From contig NC_058189.1 of NCBI RefSeq assembly GCF_907165205.1, forward strand, positions 39,520,270 through 39,584,269: 64,000 bases of DNA, given 5' to 3'. Of the stretch, positions 12,071 to 23,862 are shown one piece after another; position 1 is the first letter of the stretch; every line of letters begins with the position of its first letter. Origin of the DNA: Coccinella septempunctata (taxonomy: Eukaryota; Arthropoda; Insecta; Coleoptera; Coccinellidae). Position numbers and translations under genes: made by a program. Under the pieces are notes generated by a model. The model was not told the DNA's origin, ran no database searches, and saw only the letters and a list, made by a program, of their open reading frames with translations.

Positions 12071-12358
12071 AATAATTTGCCTAAGTTTTCCCCTGACGCG
12101 TTGCATCATTCTTTGGACGCCCAGAGCATCGAATTCTCTAATTTTTCTGGATATACGGCATCGCAGTTGTTCATTTTGTGCTGTCCAACCGTTAATATGG
12201 ACTTTCCTGCTCAATATTACCCAGAACTGTTTAATTGGGCAAGCCTGAGGTATGTTAAGGAGATTGTCTACTTTCGATAAAAAGTTGAGGTTTTTGGCTT
12301 TATACCTGTTCTCAGTGATTCTTTCGTAATGGCATAAAGCACGATCTGGCCAGAACAT
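12071..12358 (-). pseudogene. Tc1/mariner-like transposase C-terminal fragment
   Basis: The 96-codon frame reads NIPQACPIKQFWVIL near its middle and ends RMMQRVRGKLRQII. This matches the insect transposase pattern NVPQARPIExFWxxL...MMxxVRxKLRxIA. The catalytic Glu of PIE is replaced by Lys. The rest of the transposase is missing on both sides. It is in the opposite orientation to the fragment at 10883 and seems a different family member. Confidence 0.7.
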
Positions 12359-12816
12359 TATTTCGTCATCTGCATGTGTTCAAAAACTTAAGGCTACGAG
12401 ATGAACCTCAATAGTATATTATTCAACGAGCACAAAATGATTGCTATTTGGAAAAATTGTAATTTTGTGCGAGTAGAATACTTTACTTTGTCCACAACTT
12501 CCTCGAAAAAAATTAGTAATAATCTGAATTTTCAAGAATAAAAATAGTTTTCAAAAACTGAAAACTGCATACCTACTATGGAGAGTAGAGAGAAGGAGAA
12601 CGATCGCTGCTTTGAGACCACAGATTTTTTGTCCCCTAAAATATGTACCAATAGGGTAGTTCATGTTTTTGCCAACAGGCGCGCTGGCCATCACGAGAGT
12701 GCGAAATTTTGATTTAAACAAATCAAATTGTAGTTGGCTGAGTAAACTGTTTCCCTGGTGACAGATGATAGGAATATTATTATTTTCGATTTTTGATAAG
12801 AGAACAACATATGACC

Positions 12817-13073
12817 ATGGTGAAATATTGAAGCGTGCGCTAGTGTAAGAGTGTTTTGCCATCGGAAAGAAAAGGAGAAGAGATAAAATTTCCGAGTGCA
12901 TATTTGAGAGAAAATTGGAAAAAAACCTTCCCTCAAGAATCGACTCCGAATCAATTTGTGTGTCAAGAGCACTTTTGCAATGAAGATATCAAAAAGATGA
13001 TGGATTCATTATAAACGAAATCGAAATTGTCATCCCTCGTGAGAAGTTGACTCTTCTGAATAAGAATATATAA
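12817..13073 (+). pseudogene. THAP-domain remnant of P-like transposase
   Basis: From the ATG at 12817 the frame gives a zinc-binding THAP layout: MVKY, then a TGA where the first Cys belongs, SVR, a TAG, then CKS; next KFPSAYLRENW (the conserved Pro/Trp block), then VCQEHFCNEDIKK with the C-x2-H pair. After a frameshift near 13005 the usual IPREK continuation follows. THAP domains bind the element ends in P transposases. Two nonsense codons and one frameshift make it dead, and the catalytic part is absent. The first copy at 11223 has the same defects. Confidence 0.75.
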
Positions 13074-13095
13074 CCAATAAAACTACATGGTTTAA

Positions 13096-13787
13096 GCCGG
13101 GTCCAGACTATGTAACAAAACAGGTTATATAGCAAAGTTATATAACTTGTTAGAGAAATTCAAATGAAAAAGTTATATAACACAATGTTATACAACATTT
13201 TTCTTGCTATATAGCAAATTTTATGTTATTCGTTAGGTGTCGGTAAAGATCAAAGAAAGTAATATAACTTTGTTATAAAACACGCCGCAACTTGTCCACA
13301 CTTGTGTTATTAAACATTTACTGCAGCGCCAATCTTTCTTTTACTGGTATTGCATCTCGAAATGTCGTGTCTTTTTTGGCCTATTTTATGGCCGATTTGA
13401 TTTATCAGGTATTCGAAATCAGAACTTGTCATCCTTAGGAAATTTTTGAAACTACCATCACATTTAATGTCCCCTGTCAATGGGTCTATGTCATCCATTG
13501 CTAGATCCTTCAAAAGAGTTGTTCCACTATAATGTTCCTCTAGCTCTCAACGATGAGATTTCACTCGTCTACATAAAATCACGCAAGCTGCTGCTGCCAA
13601 AATGACATCTTCTACGTTTGAGGACATTTTCAATACTACAGATGCCACTGCTTCCAGATGAGCACTTTTGTTCAGTTTTATTTTGTTACATGGTCTGGAT
13701 GTCTCTGCTATTTTATAACAAGTTATATAACACATTTGTTGAATAACTTTGTTAATAAAATGTTTTGTTACATAGTCTGGACCCTGC
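13096..13787 (-). mobile_element. PIF/Harbinger-like non-autonomous element
   Basis: Inverted ends starting GC(C/A)GGGTCCAGACTATG lie at 13096-13122 and 13761-13787. Several TTATATAAC-type motifs crowd the subterminal regions. The uninterrupted site exists in the sister P-like copy near 11490-11500 (catggTTCagaag versus catggTTT... and ...TTGagaag), which proves an insertion. The exact 3-bp duplication is not resolved because the flanks differ. Confidence 0.75.
13310..13735 (-). pseudogene. PIF/Harbinger transposase N-terminal fragment
   Basis: Minus-strand codons give a HARBI1-type N-terminus: MSSNVEDVILAAAACVILCRR (about 13625-13565), then in a shifted frame GSFKNFLRMTSSDFEYLINQIG (from about 13465 down). 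The second block matches the RNFLRMSPEDFDYLL signature near the start of Harbinger transposases. No DDE domain follows; the element ends 200 bp further on, so only the first third of the protein was retained. Confidence 0.65.
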
Positions 13788-14163
13788 TTGAGAAGTAAAT
13801 ATTCTTGAAGAATTTTGTTGGCATAACATAATGGTTTATATCGGTTCTCAGCTGAGTATTGGCAACAGAATCTACACTAATACCTAAGTGATAAATCTGA
13901 TATTGCTACCTTTTGTTGTCTTGATGTGTACTACTCCTCACTGCGGATTTATATAATTTTGAAGATTACGGTGAACCAACTAACATAAGCTGCTTTCAAT
14001 AAACAAAAGTAGGTAAAATTTTTTTGATCAGTGATTTCGTTTGAATTTCATTGATTTCGACTTGTTTTTCATTGCATATAATTCAGAGAACTCCTATTTA
14101 ATATAGATTTGAAGAAAGGTATTTGAAAAATCATCAGAAAAACCACGATGACACATAACCTAA

Positions 14164-14183
14164 AATAATAATAATAATAATAA
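14164..14183. repeat. TAA microsatellite, target of Dong-type element
   Basis: Six or seven TAA units directly abut the 5' end of the retrotransposon, and ATAATATAATAA lies at its 3' end near 18231-18246. Dong elements are known for inserting in TAA repeats. The sister P-like copy has only CTAAAATAAAATG here. Confidence 0.7.
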
Positions 14184-17100
14184 TGTCTGGCCTGCCTGGC
14201 AGCTATCAAGTAGATGGCCTGCCGGGTAGCCATCGTAACGACGTAGACGGTGCAGCCAGCCACGCCTGCTGTCCGCAGTCCCATTCCTTTATCCTCTCTC
14301 TTTCACATCCTTTATGGGGGTGCTCTTTCTGCTCCCATTTCTCTACCCCTCACCCAAACCGAGAAAGGGGAGCACAAACCCATGGAAATGGTGATTACGA
14401 GAAGCCTCGGAAACAAGTCGCTGCCTGGGGATCGTCAGGGCATGTCTGGAGCCGGCGCTGGACATGACAGCATGCGGGACGTCGGTGGCAGGATGTTGAG
14501 GAAGCGGGCTCCTGCTGCAAAAGAAGCTACAGCTCCAAAGCAACAACAGAAACCAACGAGTCCAATTCAATTGCCGACTCGAACCGCTGAAGGTGCTGCG
14601 CAGGATATTCAGCCAGTGCTCACCCAAGCGGGGTTAGTAAGAAAGCGCATGAAGTGGACAACGCCCATGAATGAAACTATTGTGCGCATATATAACTCCA
14701 TCACGGGACTAGGGCAGAACACGAACAACTATAGGAAAAGGCTCCATGAGGAATTCTTCAACGCCTACCCAAATATAAATGTCACTGAACAACGGGTGGC
14801 AGACCAGTACCGCGTAATTCTGAGAAATGAACTAGTACCAATGGCCAGAATCGACGCAATTAAACGAGAACTTCAGCGTCCGCCAGTAACAGAGAGCGAC
14901 ACCAACACCTCTGATGAGATTCACATGCCTGGGCAACAACAGCCAGAAGAAATTGACGCTGAAAGTCCATCTTGCAACCCAAGTGAGGCAGAACACCAGG
15001 ACGATAGGGAAGAGCTCCACCGACAAATTGACTCTGAGATGAGGAGATACTTTGCCGAATTGGAAGGAACAGATCCTCTTCATCGAATAGCACCTCCCCG
15101 ACTCAATACATCCAAGAAACTGTCACTCATAATCGACATCTTGAATAAGGACGTTTTACCTGAGTACCTACAGAATGGAAGTTCATTGGAATATCTTCAT
15201 CTAGTTTTTTACTGTGCAGCGCTAACGACGGCTAAAACCATAGGGGCAAAAATTCGCCGAACGAACAACGATGGTCCAAAATTACACAAATTATATGCGC
15301 CACCATGGCAGAAACGTCTTCAACACAAAACAGAGAGACTAAGAAGAGACATTGGACGACTGACGGAGTACGTGAACGGGAATCGCGGAAGGAAGGTTGT
15401 GAAAGCTGCCAAAGCAATCATGGATATAAACAGAACACACACAGCACGAGAGACGGAGAATGCTACAGCTCACCACTGCCTCGACACTCTGAAGCAAAAG
15501 CTAAGTCTGGATGCAGAACGCCTGAGAAGATATAAAAGCAATTATAGCCGGAAAAGAGACAACAATTCATTCGAAAAGTCGGAAGAAACTTTCTACCGGT
15601 CACTCACATCGTCTGATGGAGAAAATGGAAAGTTACCACCAAAAGAAGCCATTGAACAATTCTGGACCGAACAATTATCAACGAAACCTCAGTTCAATGG
15701 GGATACCGGATGGATTGAAGATGAAAAGTCTGAAGCTGTAAAATATGAGCCGATGCAACATGACATAATCACAAGTGAAGATGTAAAATCAGCTATCAGA
15801 GGACTACACAACTGGAAAACAACTGGGCCTGATGGATTACAGAACTTCTGGATCGAGAAACTTTGGATCATGCATGACAAATTGACCTCCGCAATGAATG
15901 ATGTCATTGAAAATAATGAAAGAATGCCAATATTCCTTACACATGGCACAACGTACCTGTTACCTAAAGGCCAAAGGAATACAGAAGACCCATCCAATTA
16001 CCGACCAATCACATGTCTTCCAACGATGTACAAATTAATCACATCGTGCATTTTATAATCGAATTCGCAACCATTGCGAAAGGAATAACATCATCGCCAT
16101 GCAACAAAAAGGATGCACCAAAGAGAGCAGAGGGTGCAAAGAACAGCTAATAATTGATTCAGTTATCTGCAATCAAGCGTTCTCCAAGCGAAGGAATCTT
16201 TACGCTGCGTACATAGACTACAAGAAAGCATTCGATTCCATACCTAACGAATGGCTCTTGACTATCTTGAACATTTACAAGGTGGATCCCAATATTGTTA
16301 AGTTCCTGAAAAACGCTATGTCAACCTGGCGTACTAGTCTTCAAATGAAAGTAGCAGATGGCTCCATTACGACAGGACCTATTCCAATAAGACGCGGAAT
16401 TTTCCAAGGGGATTCGCTAAGCCCTCTGTGGTTCTGCATGGCTCTGAATCCCTTGTCTCATAGATTGAACTCTACGGACTACGGATTTGCCATCAAAAGC
16501 GGCAGTAGAACTATGATGAAACTGAATCATCTCCTTTACATGGACGATTTGAAACTCTTCGCATCTACCAAAAAACAAATGCAACAGATGCTGAAAATGG
16601 TGGAAGGATTCTCGGAAGACATCAAAATGAAGTTTGGATTAGAAAAATGTCGACTGCTCAACATAACGAGAGGGAAAATAGAAGATGGTACGTTCAAACT
16701 CAGGGAAGGTGCAGAAATTGAAGCATTGAAGGAAGGAGACACATACAAGTATCTGGGCATAAAACAGGCAAGAAAAATCAATCAGAGCCAGATGAAGAAA
16801 GAACTAACGGAGGAGTTCACCCGAAGATTGAGAAGGATAATGAGAACTGGCCTTAACAGCAAGAATCTGATAAAAGCTATCAATACCTACGCTTGCTCGG
16901 CGCTGAGCTACTCATTCGGTATCATCTCTTGGACCACCACCGATTTAGCAGCCTTACAAAGAAAAATAAGGACGATGCTCACTAAACACAATAAACATCA
17001 CCCCAAAAGCTCAATAGAACGGACCGAGCTGCCACGACATCTTGGGGGTAGAGGAATTGTTGATTTGTCCAACCGTATGACCCAGGAAATTGAAGGACTT

Positions 17101-18230
17101 CGAAAATATTTTCTGAGCAAGGCTGCTTCGTCAGAACTCCATCGAGTAGTTTGTGTTGCTGATACTTCTACACCGCTAAAGCTACAGCAGGACCACTTGG
17201 AAACCGTCGAACACTCTGCAGAAAGTAAAATGCAGAAACTGATTGGCAAACCTTTGCATGGGAGGCACCAGAACGAGGTCAACCATGATTACGTCGACAT
17301 ATCTGCGTCGAACTACTGTTTGACTTCCGGAAGGTTGTTTCCTGAGACAGAGGGCTTCATGCTTGCCATCCAGGATCAGGTGATTCCAACAAGGAACTAC
17401 ATGAAAAAATATATCGCCAAGGATGCCTCAGTGGCGGATGATAGCTGTCGTTATGGCTGTGCGACACATGAAACTATCCAGCACATCACCGGGGGATGTC
17501 AGAAGTTCGCGGGCACGGAGTACAAAAATAGACATGATGCCGTTGCGAAGATTCTTCACCAAGAATTGGCACTAAAACACCAACTTCTAAGTTCGAAAAA
17601 GGTTTCTTATTACAATTACCATCCGGATGCTGTATTGGAAAATGAACATCACAAGCTCTATTGGGATCGCACGGTTCTCACAGACCGGAAAATAACCCAC
17701 AATAGACCAGACCTCATATTGCTCAATAAGGATGAGGACACAGCACTTTTCATCGATGTGGCGATTCCAAATAATAACAATCTTCTAGATAGGCACACTG
17801 AAAAAATTTCAAAGTACAGAGATCTCGAGGAGCAAACCAGGAGACAGTGGAAGCTGAAAGATGTCAAGACCATCCCTATTGTCATATCATCTACAGGCCT
17901 GATACCGAAGAAACTACTAGAGAACCTGAGGAAACTTCAGCTGGACGAAAATATCTATAGAGTGATGCAGAAGGCGGTACTGCTGGGAACGGCGAGAACT
18001 GTACGCAAGTACATGGGAAATTCAGAGGAACACCGTCTGCTCCGACAGGAAGTGCGGACGGAGCAGGAATCCAACCTACAGCAGGGAGCCGAGGAGCGAC
18101 CCGAACCCGACCAACACCACGAGCCCGAAAACCTGGAAAGGGCTCCAACAGAGCTTAATCCTTTTGATATCTGAGATATCTGGGATAAGTGAATTTTCCT
18201 CTGGAGAGGAGTGTGAAAGCCGCAAGGCTA
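14184..18230 (+). mobile_element. Dong/R4-clade non-LTR retrotransposon
   Basis: A single long ORF carries reverse transcriptase followed by a C-terminal zinc knuckle and restriction-like endonuclease, the layout of R2-group elements. The placement in a TAA repeat and RT motifs such as KTTGPDGLQNFW, ITCLPTMYK, QQKGC and RRGIFQGDSLSPLWFCMALNPLS are those of the Dong/R4 lineage. The element is about 4.05 kb and close to full length, with a short 3' UTR ending near 18230. It lies in the P-like element and abuts the 3' end of a minus-strand LINE. Confidence 0.85.
14250..18174 (+). pseudogene. Dong/R4-type reverse transcriptase-endonuclease, single frameshift
   Basis: The reading frame opens at 14250 (other in-frame ATGs near 14382-14388 are possible) and would give about 1,300 aa. 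A basic, low-complexity N-terminal region comes first, then the RT domain from about 15780. One extra T in the run at 16051-16054 breaks the frame at 16058; reading continues in the next frame through 18174. The catalytic YMDD is at 16537-16548. A Cys/His knuckle (CRYGCATHETIQHITGGC) lies near 17440-17500. The RLE nuclease follows with RPD (about 17704) and IDVAIP (about 17755), the PD...D pattern. Only one frameshift over 3.9 kb suggests recent insertion, or a base error in the assembly. Confidence 0.85.
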
Positions 18231-19209
18231 AAGTCATAATATAATAACAGTCTTTTATTTCATAATCACCTTACATACAAAGTGTACACAAGTGAAAAGA
18301 AACAACGTCAAAACAAAACAATAGGTCTATCTACAATTCAAAAAATCTTCCAAACTGTAGGGCTCCAAATTTATAAGATATTTAAATAATTCCTTTTTGA
18401 ATGTTTTTATATTATTCAAAGTTTTTATTCTAATTGGAAGTGAATTATAAATCTTTATGCATCTATATTCCATCTGTCTCTGAGAAGTTGTCAATCTATA
18501 CCTTGGGTAGATGTAATCTATATTCCTCGTTTCATAGAAAGCTTTCTTATTTTCATATTTCTTGAAGAGTTCTCTATTACCCATAACAAACAGTACACAT
18601 TCCTGGACATATTTAGCATATATTGTCAATATCCCCATCTTCTTGAATATGCCTCTGCATGTTTCATTATATCCCATGTTGTTAATGATTCGGACACTTG
18701 TTTTCTGTAATATAAACAGCGGTTTTATGTCTCCTGCTCCATATAATGTAATTCCAAATCTTATCTTTGCCTCTATCATCGCATGGTATATCATCTTTAG
18801 ATATTTGTTGTTGATATATCTGGACATCACCCTCAGACCATAGATTGAAGGCGTTACTTTCTCACAAAGGTAATTTATGTGGTCATTCCATTTCAGATTT
18901 TTATTTATGAATATTCCCAAAAACTTTGTTGAATCGACAAATGTATATTGTTCTTGATTTAATTCCATGCTCTCCCTTTCTTCACTACTTGATGGTGTGA
19001 AGAGTATCAATTTAGTTTTCTCTTTGTTCAACAATAAATTGTTGTTTTTGAACCATTTGTTTGTCTGATCCATAGTAATTTCGCCCAATCTTTCAATTTC
19101 CGAATACGATCTACCAGCAATAAGTATGTTTTTATCATCCGCATAATTAACTGTAGTTATCCTCTTTTCTTCTGCCTCTGTTACACTCCCAGGCTCTGTG
19201 TCTGTTTCA

Positions 19210-21837
19210 CACCTATTTTATTACGAGACCCAATTCAAGGGGGACCTGGCGCCACCCGCGCTCAGGGCATTGGCATACCCTCGACTATGTGATCGTGAGA
19301 AGGAAAGATCTGAAAGAGGTGTTGGTAAAGCCAGAGCAGATCTGGAGTGCTGGACTGATCATAGGCTGGTAATCTCGAAAATGAAAATCTCAATGCTCCC
19401 AAAATATCAACGCAAGCCGAAGTATCTAAGAGAGCGCCTTCAAATATCCAAACTACAAAACCCTTCTACAAAGGACAGATTCACAGCTGCCGTCAAAGAT
19501 AGCCTAACACCACCGGATTATAACGACGACATTGAGACTCATTGGCTCCGTTTCAAGTCATCCCTTACAAATACAGCGAAGGAAATACTGGGCACGGAAC
19601 GCTCCCGAAAATCCCCAGACTGGTTTGCCGACAGCGAAACTCATATCGCACCCCTTTTGGACGCAAAACACAAAGCGATGAAAACCGCAATTAACAAGCC
19701 TGGCGATGTTGCAGCCCAAATAGGTTTCATAAACATAAAACGCGAGGTCCGTCAAGAAATAAGAAAAATCAAGGACAGCTGGTGGAAAGAAAAAGCTAGA
19801 GAAATACAAGCTTACGCCGATAACCATGACTACAGGCGTTTTTTCGAAGCTATTAAAACTGTTTACGGTCCAAGCAGAAAAGCTAGCTTTCCTATAAGAG
19901 ATGCTCATGGAGCTATTCTAACTGATGATAGAAAAATTCTCGAAAGATGGAAGGAGCATTACTCACAGGTCTTGAATCAAAATAACGACTCGGATTCATC
20001 CATTTTAGACCTGCTTCCCGCGTATAGTCCGATGACATCGCTTGATGACGAAATTTCAATGTCGGAAATCATAAGCGCGATTAAAAATATGAAAAATGAT
20101 AAGTCCCCTGGTCTAGACGGCATTCCGGCGGAGATATTCAAAGCCTTGGATGAGGACATTGTCAATAGTCTCCTAATACTATTCCGCAAGATCTGGGAAC
20201 AGGGAGATGTGCCACAAGACTTCAGAGACGCTTTAGTTATCAACCTCTATAAGAACAAAGGCGATACGTCGAATTGCAACAATTACAGGGGCATATCGTT
20301 GCTTAATGTGGCCGGTAAAATTCTCTCGAAGATTATGGCTAATCGTCTGGTTCCACTCTTAGAGAGGCTTTTACCTGAATCCCAGTGCGGCTTTCGACCA
20401 AATCGAGGTACGGTGGACCTAATTTTTACACTTCGACAGCTACAAGAAAAGGCCCGTGAACAACAATCAAGGATTTATACAGCCTTCATCGATTTAAGCA
20501 AGGCATTCGACTCGGTGAATCGGAGAGCGCTCTGGAAAATCATGGCACGTCTAGGAGTACCCGAAAAATTCCTAGCAGTGTGTAAAAGCCTTCATACCAA
20601 CAACACCGCTAGAATACATCATAATGGCTCTACAACCGACCATTTCTCAACCAACTCTGGAATAAAACAAGGCTGCGTATTAGCGCCTTTACTGTTCAAT
20701 ATTTTCGCCATAGCTGTATCGATAATTGCTGACATGAGCATGCCCGTAAGAGGTGTTGGGATAAGATTCAGATTTGATGGAGGCCTGTTTAACCTGAAGC
20801 GCCTCAGAGCAAAAACCCGTACCAAATTTATCACGGAACTTCAATATGCAGACGACTGTTCACTCATCGCTAGCAGCTCAGAGGATCTACAGATAATGAT
20901 GGACACCAATAAACATATATACGAAGCTTTAGGCCTTAGACTCAATATTGACAAGACCAAAATCCTGGTGAGTCCGCCAGAAAGCCTTCAAACAGATATC
21001 AGCCTGGACAATGAAACTCTAGAACAGGTTGAGCAGTTCAAATACTTGGGAAGCTTCATAAATACTAGGGCTAACCTTGACACGGAAATACACAACCGTA
21101 TCAATTCGGCATCACGGGCATTCTGGAAGCTGAAGGACAGAGTGTTCTAAAATCACGACCTCAATCTGAAGACCAAGACAGCTGTTTACAGAGCAGTGGT
21201 CCTCCCAACGCTTCTTTACGGAAGCGAAAGCTGGACTCCCTACAGGCGACATATTAAACAGCTTGAACAGACGCAGCAACGTCATCTAAGACAGATAATG
21301 CACATCAGATGGTTCCACAAAGTTTCGAATGCAGAAGTCTTGCAGCGCGCGAATTGTACAACAATTGAGACTCAAGTAACGAGGGCCCGACTCAGATGGA
21401 GCGGCCACATTCTGAGGATGCAAGACACAAGACTCCCCAAAATAGCTCTATACGGCGAACTCACTGAGGGAGCCCGGAAACCAGGAGGCCAGTATAAGCG
21501 GTTTAAGGATACACTACATCAATCCCTAAAATCAGTTAATGCTGATCATAACTGGGAACAACTAGCGTTAGACAGGTCACAGTGGAGGTCTTTGGTCCAC
21601 AGTTATAGTGGAGAATCGAGAAGGATACAGCGGCGGCCAGATCTGGTTGGAGACTATCCATGCCCTAAGTGTGGAAGGATCTGCAGGTCACGGTTGGGTC
21701 TCTTTAGTCACAGGAGGGCACACAGTCGCAACTAGCACTAAGAAGTTACAAGTCTGTTCGAATTTTTTTTTTTTTTTTCTTCTTCTTTTTGTAGATTTAT
21801 TCCCGGTAACGGGATACAGCAATGAATGAATGAATGG
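19210..21837 (+). mobile_element. 5'-truncated LINE nested in the minus-strand LINE, 10-bp target duplication
   Basis: GTCTGTTTCA occurs at 19200-19209 and 21838-21847, in the coding sequence of the host LINE. Between them is a LINE in the opposite orientation that begins in the last part of its endonuclease domain (TDHRLVISKM) and ends with an A/T-rich tract and three AATG units before the duplication. Short tandem-repeat tails are common in RTE-type and related LINEs. Removing one duplication copy restores the host LINE frame between ETD and TEPGS. Confidence 0.88.
19333..21735 (+). pseudogene. LINE reverse transcriptase with C-terminal C2H2 finger, one stop
   Basis: The open frame contains, in order, the SDHR-like end of an AP endonuclease, an RT with KSPGLDGIPAE (about 20102), NNYRGISLLNVAGKI (about 20280), AFIDLSKAFDSVN (about 20485), SGIKQGCVLAPLLFNIF (about 20655) and YADD (20845-20856), a thumb region (KYLGSFIN), a LRWSGHILRM block, and a terminal CPKCGRICRS...HRRAH zinc finger. 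A single TAA at 21148-21150 interrupts an otherwise continuous frame. The finger and SGHILRM block are seen in RTE-like EN-RT LINEs of insects; I do not assign the clade firmly. One stop only suggests a fairly young insertion. Confidence 0.8.
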
Positions 21838-23862
21838 GTCTGTTTCATAATCATTTATATAAATTATGAAGAATAATGGACCAGCGATGCTTCCTTGTGG
21901 TATGCCCAGAAGAAGCATCTCTATTTCAGATCTAATTGTCTCTCCATCTATTTGAAACTCCACCATTTGTGTCCTCCATGTGAAGTAAGATTTTACCCAC
22001 TGAAGCACTGGACCTCTTATACCATAAAGTTCCAACTTTTTGATTAGCTTGTCACTGTCTAAACAGTCATAGGCCTTAGTTAAATCCAGGAATATTCCCA
22101 TAGCTAGTTTCTTGTTTTCGGAAGCTTCCACTATTCTGGTAATAAATTCATAGGTTGCAGTCTTTATAGATCTTCCCTTCAAATATCCATGTTGATTTTC
22201 TTTTAATATATTGTTTTCTATAAAGTATTTCATTTTTTGCCTACAGTAAGCCATTTCTATTATTTTTGAGAAGCTCGGTAAAATGCTGATAGGTCTATAA
22301 TTGTTATAGTTCTTTACACCACCTTTTTTATAGACAGGTTTGACTATTGCTTTCTTGAGACTGTCTGGAAAGATGCCATATTTCAAAGAGTTGTTGATAA
22401 TGTATGTTAAAGGTACAATTATTTCTTCTGCTGTTTGTTTAATGATATAATTCGATACTTCATCATAACCATATGTATGTTTGTTCTTTAATTCTTTTAT
22501 TATTTCTTTCGTTTCTGCACTAGTGATCTATTTTAGGCGAAGTGACTTATTCTGTTCCTCTATTTTGTTAACACTATCTGTCCCTGCAATGTTTCTGGTT
22601 AAAGTTACTCCAGCTCGTGTGAAAAAGTTGTTTATCTCATTTGCAGTTCTCTGAGGATCATCAGTTATTATCTCTTTCCTATTCGAATTTTTCAAACCAT
22701 TTATTACTGACTCTACTGTTTTATTTCTGTTGTCTGATTTTTCAATCAAAGCTCCGTAATTTTTCGATTTTTGTCTAGATAATAGTTGGTCATATTTTAT
22801 TTTTGTTTGTTTATATCTTTCTTTGAAAGTTTCATCATGAGTACTCACGTGTCTAATTTATTTTTAATTTCTTTAATATTTGGATCCGTGTTATGTCTTT
22901 TTTTCTTTCTATTTGTAATTTTTTTCTTCTTTGGAAAAGCTCTGTTGAAGTGTTGTAGGTATATAGAGTGAAATAAGTTAAATTGTCCATTTACTGCATT
23001 TTGTGGTAATTCGAAGCAAGATGTCCAGTCTTGTTTATTTAGTGATTGTTTCAAATCTTGGATGTTTTTTTGTGAGAATACTCGGTGATCTACAAATTTA
23101 TCTTTGCTTTTCTTCATTTGAATACTTATTTTTTGAGCTGTATGATCTGATATATGTGTCTGTATAACAGAAGATTCATATGCTCTTTCAATATTAGTGA
23201 AGATATTGTCAATGCAGGTAGCCGTTTTCGGTGTTATTCTAGTCGGCTGGTAAATAGTCTGCTGTATATTATATGTTTCAAGCATGCTCATAAATTCCCT
23301 TTTTTTGTTTGAATCTTCAAGGAGGTTTAAGTTGAAATCCCCGATCAGAGTGATATTGATATTTTCAGTGAAAAGTTTTTGTAACAGTGGTTCCAATGCT
23401 TCTGTTAAAAGTCCTATATTGCCATTGTTGTATATTGCTATGCAAACGAATTTATCACCATCAAGGTTGTACTCTACACCGACACACTCGAAAATTTTCT
23501 TTTCTGAAAGTCTTTTTATATCTTCTCTTTCTTTGACCTGTATATTCTTTTTTACATAGATGGCAACACCACCATGTTCCTTTTTGTTCCTACAGAAAAA
23601 GTTTTCAATGCAAAGTTTTCAATTGCATTATACTTTAATTGTTCTTCCGTTTTCCAATGCTCAGTTATACATACAATTTTGACATCTTCATGTTCCGACA
23701 GAAGATCTTCTACATACTCTCTAGCATTCCCTATTGAGCGTGCATTTTGGTGTAATATACTAAATTTTTAATTTTTTCCTATGGACTGAAGGTTCTGGTG
23801 GGGTAAATTCATCATTATTATAGAGGAAGTAATTGTTTTTTTGGAAGTTACTTCATTATTCT

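Larger units (their letters stand above)
18327..23770 (-). pseudogene. LINE ORF2: AP-endonuclease and reverse transcriptase, split
   Basis: Endonuclease blocks read in order: QNARSIGNA (about 23750), CITEHW, EHGGVAIYVKK, IGDFNLN (about 23340) and ISDHTA (about 23145). A linker with a TAG near 22528 leads to RT motifs NYRPISILPSFSKI (about 22300), FLDLTKAYD (about 22090) and GIPQGS (about 21900). At 21847 the frame is cut by the nested LINE and resumes at 19200 in frame with YADD (19134-19145), then the thumb and C-terminal region to 18327. At least one frameshift lies in the endonuclease near 23570. The C-terminal YRCIKIYNSLP block is typical of CR1/Jockey-group elements; the exact clade is not settled. 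Confidence 0.75.
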
